From: Methanococcoides sp.
GTDB lineage: Archaea; Halobacteriota; Methanosarcinia; Methanosarcinales; Methanosarcinaceae
DNA length: 35,902 nucleotides
Assembly (NCBI GenBank): GCA_021108275.1
Contig: JAIORD010000051.1
Span: 1 to 35,902, forward strand
Direction of reading: 5' to 3'
Each line of letters starts with the position of its first letter. Position 1 is the first letter of the stretch. Of the stretch, positions 8,689 to 17,078 are shown piece after piece. The position numbers and the translations under genes are program-made. The notes beneath the pieces are model-generated. The model was not told the DNA's origin. It saw only the letters and a list, made by a program, of their open reading frames with translations, and searched no databases.

Positions 8689-10062
8689 TCAAAGCCCCAT
8701 TTTACCCGGATTAAGTATCCCTTTCGGATCAAGGGCCCTTTTTATCTGCCGCATCACCTCAAGAGAAGTTGGGTGTTCCAGTTCCATATACATCGCGCGT
8801 GCCCTCCCCACCCCATGCTCAGCACTCACAGTACCACCCACAGAGATCGCACGCCTGTATATCCTGTCCGCCACAGCATGTGCACTTTCCAGTTCTTCCT
8901 CACTGAGCATATCGATGGCCATCCCGGTATGGAGATTCCCATCGCCGATATGCCCATAGGTCATAATATGAATATCGAACTCTTCTGAAAGCGAACGCAC
9001 GTATTCAAGCATACCCGGTAGTTCTTTTATTGGAACCCCAATGTCTTCTCCTACATAGATACGAGTGCGCTTAACATCGATCTTTGATATGGCAGCACCT
9101 ACCAGCCTGCGTGCCTTCCATAGATTCTCACTTTCAGTTCCACTCTCCGCGACCTTTATGGCAGAAGCCAGCTCCTCACAGGCTTTCCCCACAAGAGCAG
9201 CTTCTTCCCTGACAGCATTCTCCATCCCGTCCACTTCTATCATAAGAATAGCACCCACATCAGGAAGTTCCACAGAAGGATCGAACCTCCTGACCGCCTT
9301 GATGGCAGTACTGTCAAGGATCTCACATGCCGAAGGTATGATCCCGGATGAAAGCACCTTCACCACGGCCTTGCCGGCAAGAGTTGTATTGTCAAAGGAT
9401 GAAAGTATGACACTGCGGGAATGGGGCAGAGGATGTACCTTGAGCACAGCCTTAGTGATGATACCAAGAGTGCCTTCAGAACCTACCATCAGATCGGTCA
9501 GATCATACCCTGAAGCTGTTTTCAAAGTCTTCGAGCCGGTGTGCACTATTCTGCCATCGGCCATCACTACCTCAAGATCGAGAACATAGTTCCTGGTAGT
9601 ACCGTATTTCACACACCTCATACCACTTCCATTGTTCGCCATGAGCCCGCCGATGGTACACATGGCAGTGCTACCGGGGTCAGGGGGGAAGAAGAAACCA
9701 TAAGGCTCCAGTGCCTTGTTAAGTTTTTCGTGAACGACACCGGACTCCACCGTGATCTGAAGATTATCAATATCAATGTCAAGGACGCGGTCCATTGAGC
9801 ACATATCAAGCACAATGCCACCTTCTACCGGAACCGCGCCGCCGCAAAGACCCGAGCCCGCACCCCTTGCAACAACAGGAATGTTAGACATGTCCGCTAA
9901 TTTGACCACATCAGCTACCTGTTCAGTGGTTGCAGGCCTTACAACAAAGTCCGGCAGCCCTTCTACGCCGGAAGCATCAAAGGAATAACAGTAAAGCTCT
10001 GACATTCGGGTAGAAACATTCTCTTTCCCGAGGATCTCCTCAAGTTCTTTAGCGAGCATCAT
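8689..10062 (-). CDS. GlcD-like FAD-linked oxidase (D-lactate/glycolate type)
   Basis: The protein is 457 aa. An N-terminal FAD-binding type 4 (PCMH) domain includes VVARGAGSGLCGGAVP and the PGSTAMCTIGG block; a C-terminal FAD-oxidase domain ends with SAEHGVGRARAMYMELEHP. These are signatures of D-lactate dehydrogenase and glycolate oxidase GlcD proteins, which oxidise 2-hydroxy acids. The pairing with GlcF downstream supports a two-subunit 2-hydroxyacid dehydrogenase; D-lactate is the likelier substrate, by family inference. Two adjacent ATGs (10057-10062) are possible starts. A box A-like stretch (GTTTATTTTTTAAAA on the minus strand, about 10080-10094) suggests a near-leaderless transcript. 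Confidence 0.9.
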   Translation of the reverse strand: MMLAKELEEILGKENVSTRMSELYCYSFDASGVEGLPDFVVRPATTEQVADVVKLADMSNIPVVARGAGSGLCGGAVPVEGGIVLDMCSMDRVLDIDIDNLQITVESGVVHEKLNKALEPYGFFFPPDPGSTAMCTIGGLMANNGSGMRCVKYGTTRNYVLDLEVVMADGRIVHTGSKTLKTASGYDLTDLMVGSEGTLGIITKAVLKVHPLPHSRSVILSSFDNTTLAGKAVVKVLSSGIIPSACEILDSTAIKAVRRFDPSVELPDVGAILMIEVDGMENAVREEAALVGKACEELASAIKVAESGTESENLWKARRLVGAAISKIDVKRTRIYVGEDIGVPIKELPGMLEYVRSLSEEFDIHIMTYGHIGDGNLHTGMAIDMLSEEELESAHAVADRIYRRAISVGGTVSAEHGVGRARAMYMELEHPTSLEVMRQIKRALDPKGILNPGKMGL

Positions 10063-10151
10063 CTTAACCTGAATCCTTTTTAAAAAATAAACGTTTGGGT
10101 ACTTATGTTCAGTAGAAAAGATTTACATCTACTTAAGCATATTAGGGAAAC

Positions 10152-11999
10152 ATGACATCATACTTTGAGGTAGAACAACGGGATGGTGCTGCCCGAATTG
10201 GAAAAATACTATTTCCAACACCAGTAAGAACACCATATATAATTGATACAGCATCCCTTAACGATGCCCATTCCCCCATAACAGATGCAGGCTCCATCTG
10301 GAACATCTCTATTGAAGAAGCAGAAGAGAGGATCAGGAAGATCCGCGAAGAGGTCGGGGATGAGACTATCATCATACTTCCTCATCAGGATCTGACCTTG
10401 GAAGTACCTGAAGATGTGGTAATGAATATCTCGGAGAAGACAGAAGTTGAGTCCACAGGTCCCATAGGTCGCATCTTCCGCAAAGGCTTGGATGTGAAAA
10501 AGGCTGACCTTTACGTAATGGAAGGTGCAGGTTCTTTAGAAGGTAATGCGAGAAAGTTCCTGGAGAGACTTATCGATCTGAAAGATAGTGTTGCCCCTGA
10601 CACCGCTATTTACCTGCCGAACCTCTGTACCCCTGTAAATGCTGCAATGCTTGTTTACCTTGGAATAGATATTGTTGATGATACAAAAGCAATAATAGCC
10701 GGATATAACGATGTCTACATGACAACTGCCGGCAAACATTTCCTTGATTCGATGACAGAGCTGCCATGCAGATGTGAAGCATGCGCACCTATTACGCTCG
10801 AGGAACTAAGAGCAATGCCTAAAGCTGATAGGGCAGAGCTTATCAGCAGACATAACCGCAACATGCTGGAAGCAGAGATAGTCCTAGCAAGGGAAAGGAT
10901 ACGCTCCGGCAACCTTCGTGAATACATTGAAGGACAGTGTAGAACAGAACCGTGGCTTGCAGCACTTTTGAGGCTTTCCGATACCCAATACGACTACATG
11001 GAAAAGCAAACCCCTATTGCCAGGTCCAACCAGATGCTTGCAACGACTTCTGAATCCATGACAAGGCCTGAGGTCGTTAGGTTTGCAAAAAGGATACAGG
11101 AAAGGTATACACCTCCGGAATCCGAAATACTTGTACTTTTTCCCTGTTCGGCAAAGAAACCATATTCAATATCCAATTCCCATAACAAGTTCATAAAATC
11201 ATTGGGAAAGTACAGGAAATTCGTACATGAGGTAATTCTCACTTCCCCACTCGGTATCGTACCCAGGGAGCTTGAAATGACCTATCCTGCAGCACATTAT
11301 GATACTGTTGTGACAGGATACTGGGATGCTGAAGAAATAAAGTGGGTCTCTGCCTGCCTCAGGGATTATCTTTCAAAACACAAATATTCACATGTTGTAG
11401 CACATTTGGAAGGAGCTTACAGGGAAATATGTGAGATAGTCTCAGAACAACTTTCCATCGATTTCATTTATACAAGTACAGGGAACGTGTCATCATACGA
11501 TTCCCTTGATAACCTGAAAAAGACCCTTTCTGAGATAGTGGCAGAAAAGGAGTATAAGCAGAGCAGATCAAGGACCGACATGATGCGTTCTATTGCAGAC
11601 TACCAGTTCGGCTCAGGTGCCGGTAAGCTGGTCGTACCTGACGATGCAAAGATAAAAGCACCATTCCCCAAACATCAGGTATTCATTGGCAAAGAGCAGA
11701 TAGCTACAATGATACCACAGTATGGTACACTCGCACTTACCGTTGCAGGGATACGATTGCTTTCAAATTCCGAAGAGTACTCAGGTTATACTGTGACCAT
11801 AGATGATTTCCTTCCAAGGGGCTCATTGCTTGCACCAGGTGTTGTTGCCGCTGACAAGAACATCAGACCCGGAGATGAGGTTATGATCACCGGAAGTAAA
11901 GCAATAGGTGTCGGACGCGCTATGATGAGTGGAGAAGAGATGGTGGGGTCTTCACGAGGGGTAGCTGTGGACCTCAGACATGTAAAAAAGGCTGAATAA
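10152..11999 (+). CDS. arcS: Archaeosine synthase ArcS (TgtA2)
   Basis: ArcS converts preQ0 at position 15 of tRNA to archaeosine (or its lysine adduct, with RaSEA) after TgtA has inserted preQ0. The 615-aa protein has an N-terminal Tgt-like domain with a zinc-type cysteine cluster (CRCEACAP), the ArcS-specific motif PCSAKKPYSISNSH starting at P331-C332, and a C-terminal PUA RNA-binding domain (about 535-612). Length and order fit euryarchaeal ArcS. It is flanked by the divergent glcD operon and followed by a clear terminator, so it is probably monocistronic. Confidence 0.93.
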   Translation: MTSYFEVEQRDGAARIGKILFPTPVRTPYIIDTASLNDAHSPITDAGSIWNISIEEAEERIRKIREEVGDETIIILPHQDLTLEVPEDVVMNISEKTEVESTGPIGRIFRKGLDVKKADLYVMEGAGSLEGNARKFLERLIDLKDSVAPDTAIYLPNLCTPVNAAMLVYLGIDIVDDTKAIIAGYNDVYMTTAGKHFLDSMTELPCRCEACAPITLEELRAMPKADRAELISRHNRNMLEAEIVLARERIRSGNLREYIEGQCRTEPWLAALLRLSDTQYDYMEKQTPIARSNQMLATTSESMTRPEVVRFAKRIQERYTPPESEILVLFPCSAKKPYSISNSHNKFIKSLGKYRKFVHEVILTSPLGIVPRELEMTYPAAHYDTVVTGYWDAEEIKWVSACLRDYLSKHKYSHVVAHLEGAYREICEIVSEQLSIDFIYTSTGNVSSYDSLDNLKKTLSEIVAEKEYKQSRSRTDMMRSIADYQFGSGAGKLVVPDDAKIKAPFPKHQVFIGKEQIATMIPQYGTLALTVAGIRLLSNSEEYSGYTVTIDDFLPRGSLLAPGVVAADKNIRPGDEVMITGSKAIGVGRAMMSGEEMVGSSRGVAVDLRHVKKAE

Positions 12000-12036
12000 G
12001 GCAACAATTTGCCTTTAAGCCCTTTTTCTTTTTTTC
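11998..12036 (+). terminator. Hairpin plus T-tract terminator of arcS
   Basis: AAGGCAA (11998-12004) pairs perfectly with TTGCCTT (12009-12015) around a 4-nt loop, and the T-rich stretch 12021-12036 follows. The stem overlaps the arcS stop codon. Confidence 0.75.
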
Positions 12037-12055
12037 TTAGTACTTCTTTCAATAT

Positions 12056-12067
12056 TCTTTTTTATAA
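12056..12067 (+). promoter_or_regulatory. Box A of rimI
   Basis: TCTTTTTTATAATG lies about 25 nt upstream of the ATG at 12089, the spacing expected for a leaderless archaeal mRNA. There is no Shine-Dalgarno before the ATG. Confidence 0.5.
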
Positions 12068-12088
12068 TGAGATACCTACTAAAAGACA

Positions 12089-12610
12089 ATGATAGTCAGA
12101 AATTTTATGCCCCAGGATTTTGAGCAGGTTCTGGCCATTGAAATGGAAGCATTTACAGAGCACAATCCTTTCGTTTACATGAACTTCTATGAGATGAACG
12201 ATGAAGGATTTCTTGTTGCAACCACGGGCAATAAGGTAATTGGTTTTGTCATGGGCTATCGGTCTGAGACGAACGAAGGCCGTATATTCTCCCTGGCAGT
12301 AAAAAAGGAATGGCAGAACATGGGAGTTGGAAAAAAGCTCCTTAATTCTATTCTGGACCTGTTCAAAGATGAGGGCATAAGATCTGCGACCCTTGAGGTC
12401 AGGAGCAGCAACGACAATGCTATTCAGATGTACAGGAAAATGGATTTTATAGCTTGCTGGATAGAGCACGATTATTATTCGGATGGAGAAAGTGGGATCA
12501 TTATGAAAAAACAACTTTCTCCAAGGTCATGGACCAATCACTCCAAGAATATCTCTTTTGAAGTGCCTTCACTTCCTGAGACCAAGTTCCAATTGCCTGA
12601 CAATATTTAA
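12089..12610 (+). CDS. rimI: RimI-like GNAT N-terminal acetyltransferase
   Basis: The protein is 173 aa of the GNAT fold. Visible are the N-terminal RNFMPQDFEQVLAIE strand-helix, the acetyl-CoA-binding motif QNMGVGKKLL (Q/R-x-x-G-x-G/A) and the following EVRSSNDNAIQMYRKMDF block, which is characteristic of RimI/archaeal Ard1-type enzymes. In archaea these acetylate N-termini of many proteins. The last ~25 residues are an extra polar tail. The gene converges with the UPF0058 gene and their ends overlap by 4 nt. Confidence 0.87.
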   Translation: MIVRNFMPQDFEQVLAIEMEAFTEHNPFVYMNFYEMNDEGFLVATTGNKVIGFVMGYRSETNEGRIFSLAVKKEWQNMGVGKKLLNSILDLFKDEGIRSATLEVRSSNDNAIQMYRKMDFIACWIEHDYYSDGESGIIMKKQLSPRSWTNHSKNISFEVPSLPETKFQLPDNI

Positions 12611-12894
12611 TTATTGCTGACAGGGGAGTGCCTTCCAGTGCGCTCTGCAAATTCCTGCATTCTTACAGATGTTCTGCCAATGCCAGAAAGCTCATCTTCT
12701 GAGATTACCGAAGCAAGATGGTTTCCAAGTACAAATATGGCATGTTTATGATCTGCTTTACTGCGATGGATATGAACAGGACTTATTGACAGTGATCTAT
12801 ATTCAGAAAAATCATAATCACTGCTCTGAGATTCCAAATGTCTCTTTATCTGAGCTAATAATGTATGCAACTGAATCAATTCATCTTTTTGCAT
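12607..12894 (-). CDS. UPF0058 family protein
   Basis: The protein is 95 aa starting MQKDELIQLHTLLAQIK, with the family's conserved core ISPVHIHRSKADHKHAIFVL; the His-rich segment suggests metal binding. UPF0058 proteins are small and euryarchaeal, with unknown function. Homology is clear from the N-terminal and core motifs. The tail (about 75-95) is not conserved as far as I can judge. It is convergent with rimI and overlaps it by 4 nt. Confidence 0.85.
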   Translation of the reverse strand: MQKDELIQLHTLLAQIKRHLESQSSDYDFSEYRSLSISPVHIHRSKADHKHAIFVLGNHLASVISEDELSGIGRTSVRMQEFAERTGRHSPVSNN

Positions 12895-13078
12895 GGTTTT
12901 AGTCCGTTTTCTTTACAACACACTATTTGTGTGCGTTGCATTACAGTAAACTTAAGACTCAAATAAAACCATTATTCGCGGACGAGCATTTCCTATTTAT
13001 CATATAAATGTTTTTTGATTTATTTTTTATGATTAATAATGCTCTATTGAGGGAAAAAGAGAAAAAGAGAAAAGATTT

Positions 13079-13093
13079 GATCCTTTAAGGATC
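13079..13093 (-). terminator. Hairpin terminator at the dnaG stop
   Basis: On the minus strand a GATCC...GGATC inverted repeat (13079-13093) overlaps the dnaG TGA and is followed by a pyrimidine-rich, T-rich run (revcomp of 13035-13076). It fits an intrinsic-type archaeal terminator. Confidence 0.55.
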
Positions 13094-14669
13094 AAAAATC
13101 AGATGCTGTCAGAACATTGACACTTGCAGGGCTTTTTGCAATATTGCCCTTTTTCACACCAATAAGGTTCTCAATACCCTTGTCAGATGCGATATCCAGT
13201 ATACGCTGAGTTACGACACCATCGAAAATAACGCTCTTGATCCCTTCATCGTTCTCTTTTAGTGTGTTGACCAGATCACGAACTGCAGTTTCCTCAATGA
13301 TCTTGTCCTTTGAATCTAAAAGTCTTGCTCCAAGAGTTCCATTCAGTGCATCAGAGTGTGGTTTGAACCTAAGTGCCTGTGGAGAGAGCACTGCGGGCTT
13401 TGCTTCTTTTGGCGCCCTTGTTTCCCTGGGGGCTCTTGTTTCTCTAGTTGCTGTTGTTTCCCTGGGTGCCCTTGTTGCTCTAGATGCCGTTGTTTCTCTA
13501 GTTGCTGTTGTCTCCCTTGGTACCCTTGTTGCCCTAGATGCCGTTGTTTCTCTAGTTGCTGTTGTTTCCCTGGGTGCCCTTGTTGCTCTAGATGCCGTTG
13601 TTTCTCTAGTTGCTGTTGTTTCCCTTGGTACCCTTGTTGCCCTAGATGCCGTTGTTTCCCTAGGCGCCCTCGTTGCTCTTGATACCCTCGGTTTCTCTTC
13701 GGACATGGAAGGTTTGCTAACAACTTTGGTAGCAACAGGTGCAGAGACCTCACTCGTTGGCCTTTCCTTGCGCTTTGGAATGCGTGTGACCCTGCCACCC
13801 TTAGCAGGTTTTTCTATCTGTTCAGGTTTAACATCTGTTTTGATAGAGTAATTTTCAAGAGCCTGCTCTACAGGGATCTTCTGCCTCAGTGAGCGTACGA
13901 TCTCCCTCTGAACAAGGTCTTCGACACTCTTTCCGTCAGGAGCACGTGCAATGTAATCAATGTCTGCAACCTGTAGAAGCTCCTTTATGATGAGCTTTCC
14001 ACCACGATCACCGTCTGTGAATGCAGTTACGGTCTTCTTCTTTGTGAGCTCTGCAACCTCAGGTGGTACATTGGTGCCGCCTACACAGATAGTGTTCTTA
14101 ATACCATATCTCAAAAGGTTCAGCACATCTGCCCTACCTTCAACAACAACGATCGCATCAGACTCAACCACATTAGGGCCACATGGGATCTTGTTCTTCC
14201 CATAGTACTCCATCTCTTCAATACGTACTGACTGACGAACTTCGTCTGCGATCTCCTGGGATTCCGGAAGGTTCTCATCGAACATGTCGGTAAGAATGTA
14301 CTTTGCACGCTCAATGATATGTTTCCTTTTGGTTGCACGAACATCCTCGATCTGTGTGATCTCGATCTTTGCCGTACATGGACCTACTCTGTCAATAGTC
14401 TCAAGGGATGCTGCAAGAATAGATGTCTCAACCCTATCGAGGCTAGATGGAATAAAGATATTACCTTTGGTCTTACCACCCTTTGCACCTACTGCAACCT
14501 CTATCCTTCCGATACGGCCGGTCTTTTGAAGATCGCGCAGGTCCAGATCTGAACCGAGCAGACCTTCTGTCTGGCCAAAAATAGCTCCTACAATATCAGG
14601 ACGTTCAATTATTCCGTCAGCGCTGATCTTTGAATGAATGATATATTTAGTGGTGTCTGTATTTTGCAT
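13092..14669 (-). CDS. dnaG: Archaeal DnaG primase-like protein with repeat-expanded linker
   Basis: The 525-aa protein has the archaeal DnaG N-terminal domain ([26 protein letters not shown] split over residues 7-32), a TOPRIM domain ([37 protein letters not shown]) and a conserved C-terminal domain (about 430-525). Between them is an Arg/Thr/Glu-rich linker of about 90 residues made of 18-aa units (TTASRATR[A/V]PRETTATRE). Archaeal DnaG is usually shorter (about 400-450 aa). It makes short RNA primers in vitro and associates with the exosome, so an Arg-rich linker could bind RNA; that is inference. ATG at 14667-14669 is preceded by AAGGAG on the minus strand. Confidence 0.92.
   Translation of the reverse strand: MQNTDTTKYIIHSKISADGIIERPDIVGAIFGQTEGLLGSDLDLRDLQKTGRIGRIEVAVGAKGGKTKGNIFIPSSLDRVETSILAASLETIDRVGPCTAKIEITQIEDVRATKRKHIIERAKYILTDMFDENLPESQEIADEVRQSVRIEEMEYYGKNKIPCGPNVVESDAIVVVEGRADVLNLLRYGIKNTICVGGTNVPPEVAELTKKKTVTAFTDGDRGGKLIIKELLQVADIDYIARAPDGKSVEDLVQREIVRSLRQKIPVEQALENYSIKTDVKPEQIEKPAKGGRVTRIPKRKERPTSEVSAPVATKVVSKPSMSEEKPRVSRATRAPRETTASRATRVPRETTATRETTASRATRAPRETTATRETTASRATRVPRETTATRETTASRATRAPRETTATRETRAPRETRAPKEAKPAVLSPQALRFKPHSDALNGTLGARLLDSKDKIIEETAVRDLVNTLKENDEGIKSVIFDGVVTQRILDIASDKGIENLIGVKKGNIAKSPASVNVLTASDF
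13441..13656. repeat. Four 54-bp tandem repeats (two 108-bp units) inside dnaG
   Basis: Copies lie at 13441-13494, 13495-13548, 13549-13602 and 13603-13656. Copies 1 and 3 share the GGTGCC (Ala) variant, copies 2 and 4 the GGTACC (Val) variant, so the duplicating unit is 108 bp. I see one base difference between the two dimers (C at about 13511). Degenerate copies continue on both sides (about 13417-13440 and 13657-13690). In frame, it adds 18 aa per copy. Confidence 0.9.
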
Positions 14670-15169
14670 ATTATCTCCTTCTTATACAGTAGTTGCCATA
14701 TTAGGCAGGATCTACGTTTAAACAGACTAACAAAATAGGACCAAATATGCATACTACAAAATAGAATCTCAAGAGTAGAAGAAAGAAGATCTTTCGGCTG
14801 CATGTAATATGCCAGATATTGTCTATTGACCATCAATTCAAACAAATTCCCCATAGTTTGAACTATCAAGTAAGCCATCAACTATCCAGATAATCCACAT
14901 ATATATAAGACATCCCTAAATTCCCTCGTGCATCAATTGCACATGGATGTGTCATCTGTTAATGCGAATAATTCTGTATGCTGATATCGAACCTTTGAAT
15001 AGCTATAGACAATTGACACAAATTATAAAGTGCCGTTTGTCCAATTCCTATAATATGAATAAGCCTGACTCTCTCGACTGTTCCTTCTGCTTGTAATATG
15101 TGATAATGGTGCGCATAAAGTGATGGCGCAACCACAATGATCCAGATTTTATTTTGATAATCTGTTTAT

Positions 15170-15196
15170 TTCCATTGGATAAATCACCCAATGGAA
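15170..15196. other. Perfect 9-bp hairpin TTCCATTGG/CCAATGGAA
   Basis: Arms at 15170-15178 and 15188-15196 enclose a 9-nt loop. A second, shorter one (TGTGAT 15223-15228 with ATCACA 15238-15243) follows with the same loop length. They could be operators or RNA hairpins. Confidence 0.5.
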
Positions 15197-15423
15197 TATT
15201 TGATAAATTAATTAAGTTTTAGTGTGATAGTATTCCAATCACAATAGGTTAATTAGTCCTTACACTTTAATAACTTTGTGGTTTTGGATATTTCTGAAAT
15301 ACCTCTGCACCACGATTTCAAAAATGTGTTCGAAAAACTATTATAAGGATCATTATATTATTATAAATTGGATGTAATTGAATACATCACAGCATCCTCT
15401 TTAAAATATAAAGATCACACCAT

Positions 15424-15466
15424 AAACACGGTATATTCATTAAAATCAAACACGACGACCGTGTTT
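15424..15466 (+). ncRNA. Possible small RNA or operator hairpin
   Basis: AAACACGG (15424-15431) pairs with CCGTGTTT (15459-15466) around a 27-nt loop. A box A-like TTTAAAATATAAA (15400-15412) lies about 20-25 nt upstream of the left arm, so a plus-strand transcript could begin at or near it. No known RNA family is recognised. Confidence 0.25.
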
Positions 15467-15511
15467 AAATTTGTCTGATGTAGAGCCCAAATATCGTAAT
15501 AAATCAACATG

Positions 15512-15520
15512 TTTAAATAC
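15512..15520 (+). promoter_or_regulatory. Box A preceding the small-RNA candidate
   Basis: TTTAAATAC is a near-consensus archaeal box A. Its centre lies about 25 nt before 15541, where a stable stem begins, and no ORF follows. Confidence 0.5.
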
Positions 15521-15540
15521 AATAACATAATAGGGACGCT

Positions 15541-15601
15541 GACGAGCGGGACACATTATTTTTTACTACAATAACCCCCCCACTCCCCAAACTCGCTCGT
15601 C
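15541..15601 (+). ncRNA. Candidate structured small RNA (~61 nt)
   Basis: The predicted transcript starts with GACGAGCGGG (15541-15550), which pairs over 10 bp with CTCGCTCGTC (15592-15601; one G-U pair). The loop is unusual: a T-run, then C7 and C4 blocks. The 5' arm begins at the position expected for initiation from the box A at 15512-15520. The sequence is GC-rich against an AT-rich background. No Rfam-type family is recognised by eye and it is not a C/D or H/ACA RNA as far as I can see. Expression is unproven. Confidence 0.4.
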
Positions 15602-15620
15602 AATTATCTTACTGTTCTAC

Positions 15621-15654
15621 TATCCTCGGTTATTCAACACTATTATCCTCGGTT
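15621..15654. repeat. Two 11-bp direct repeats TATCCTCGGTT
   Basis: Identical copies lie at 15621-15631 and 15644-15654 (23-nt period, about two helical turns). They lie upstream of the FAD oxidoreductase gene and downstream of the small-RNA candidate. They could be a regulator binding site. Confidence 0.6.
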
Positions 15655-15716
15655 CTATCATATACGGGTCTCATCAAATGCCAAAACCCTAATAACATGC
15701 ATTTGAAATTATCTTT

Positions 15717-17078
15717 ATGAAAGATATTAGAAAATACGACCTTGCCATCATAGGCGGAGGTGCTGCCGGACTTACTACTGCTACACATGTAAAGCGGTGC
15801 AGGGACCTTTCCGTCATAGTCATTTCAAAGGATGCTCACATATCGTACAGTGAATGTGGGATACCTTTCAAACTGTCAGGCAAAGTAAATGATTTTGATT
15901 CTCTTATTGTCAAAACTCCTAACTTCTTTGATAAGATGGGGATAGGCATAGAACTTGAAACTGAGGCCCTGTCAATAGATATTCTCAATAGAACGATAGA
16001 GCTTGAGAATTGTGATATCCTGTTCGATAAGCTTGTCATCGCTACCGGTGGAAAACAGCGTATACCTCAGCCGTTACAGAAATATATAGGAATGGAGGGA
16101 GTGTTCACCCTGCAAACACTTGCTGACGGCATGAAAATAGAAAATGCACTTCTTTCCGCTGAGACCATGGTCATCATCGGTGCCGGTGCAATAGGTGTTG
16201 AGACCGCAGCCGGCATAGCAAAAAGAGGGATAGACACAACACTGATCAACCGCGGTCCTGCAATTCTCTCACGTCTGATAGATCCTGATATGGCAGAGAT
16301 AGTTTCAGAATACCTCAGGTCCATAGGTGTAACCCTCATTACAGGCAATATACCGGATAGTATCGAAGGGAAAGAAAAGGTGGAGAACGTTCTAATTTCA
16401 GGAGAACGAATACCAGCGGATATCGTTATAATAAGCACAGGAATATTACCTGATGTCGAGCTTGCAGAAAATGCAGGTATTTCCACAGGAGAACTTGGAG
16501 GCATTATCGTTAACGAACACCTTCAAGCATTTGTGGACGGCAATTTTTCAACCGACATCTTTGCAGGCGGAAATTGTTGTGAAATAACAGATTTTATCAC
16601 CAACAAAAGAACACTTGTCCAACTCGCCCCTGCTGCAAGACATATGGCTACGATAATGGCTAACAACATCTGTGGGAAAGATACCGTACTCAAACCTCTT
16701 CTGGGTCCCAGTATCTACGTTGCAGGTGATCTCCTGATAGGCTCGGTGGGTCTTACAAGTAAAAGAGCAAGGTCAGAAGACATCGACATCATCACAGGTT
16801 ACGCTACAGGAGTGACAAAAGCATCTTACTACCCAGGCAGCAGTGATATCCACATCAAGCTTATTTTCAGTGGAGACCACCTTACAGGTGCACAGATAAT
16901 CGGAAAAAGCGGTGTAAAAGAAAGAATTGACAGCCTTGCTTTCATGATAAAGAAGAAGACAACAATTGAAGAAATGCTTTCAATTGAAACCTGTTACGCA
17001 CCACCGGTATCTACCGTTGTGGACCCCCTTATGTATGCAATTAAAGATGCTTTCAGGAAAATAAAGGCAAGAACATGA
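15717..17078 (+). CDS. FAD-dependent disulfide oxidoreductase, CoA-disulfide reductase/NADH oxidase type
   Basis: The protein is 453 aa. The N-terminal FAD-binding motif is IIGGGAAGLTTA, followed by the family's single active-site Cys47 in YSECGIP, an NAD(P)H-binding motif MVIIGAGAIGVETA, and the second FAD motif (DIFAGGNCCEI). The last ~110 residues are the dimerisation domain. This is the single-cysteine CoADR/Nox/persulfide-reductase group, which reduces CoA disulfides, polysulfide or O2; the physiological substrate cannot be told. Its stop overlaps the rtcA start by 4 nt (ATGA at 17075-17078), implying translational coupling with an RNA-end-modifying enzyme, an unexpected pairing. Confidence 0.88.
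   Translation: MKDIRKYDLAIIGGGAAGLTTATHVKRCRDLSVIVISKDAHISYSECGIPFKLSGKVNDFDSLIVKTPNFFDKMGIGIELETEALSIDILNRTIELENCDILFDKLVIATGGKQRIPQPLQKYIGMEGVFTLQTLADGMKIENALLSAETMVIIGAGAIGVETAAGIAKRGIDTTLINRGPAILSRLIDPDMAEIVSEYLRSIGVTLITGNIPDSIEGKEKVENVLISGERIPADIVIISTGILPDVELAENAGISTGELGGIIVNEHLQAFVDGNFSTDIFAGGNCCEITDFITNKRTLVQLAPAARHMATIMANNICGKDTVLKPLLGPSIYVAGDLLIGSVGLTSKRARSEDIDIITGYATGVTKASYYPGSSDIHIKLIFSGDHLTGAQIIGKSGVKERIDSLAFMIKKKTTIEEMLSIETCYAPPVSTVVDPLMYAIKDAFRKIKART

Larger units (their letters stand above)
14670..15716. other. 1-kb intergenic region with hairpins, no protein gene
   Basis: No ORF here looks coding. The proximal part holds the dnaG leader. Further right are several inverted repeats: 15170-15178/15188-15196, 15223-15228/15238-15243, 15424-15431/15459-15466 and 15541-15550/15592-15601. 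Two of these begin about 25 nt after a box A. No tRNA cloverleaf was found. Its size and structure in an otherwise compact window suggest RNA genes or regulatory DNA. Confidence 0.6.

Noticed and set aside
8296-8988. 230-aa plus-strand ORF across the glcF/glcD junction
   Set aside because: It is antisense to two well-supported genes and has no family resemblance.
13417-13690. CRISPR-like periodic repeats
   Set aside because: Units are contiguous with no unique spacers and lie in frame inside dnaG; they are a coding tandem repeat.
13237-13851. 204-aa plus-strand ORF with Val/Leu/Ala-rich repeats
   Set aside because: It is the antisense shadow of the dnaG linker repeat; its hydrophobic pattern is simply the complement of Arg/Thr/Glu codons.
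14609-14881. 90-aa minus-strand ORF upstream of dnaG
   Set aside because: It overlaps the dnaG start in another frame, with no recognisable motif and no ribosome site; it is likely leader sequence.
15400-15716. tRNA gene in the long intergenic region
   Set aside because: No acceptor, D and T-loop signature (no GTTC-type T loop with matching arms) could be assembled.
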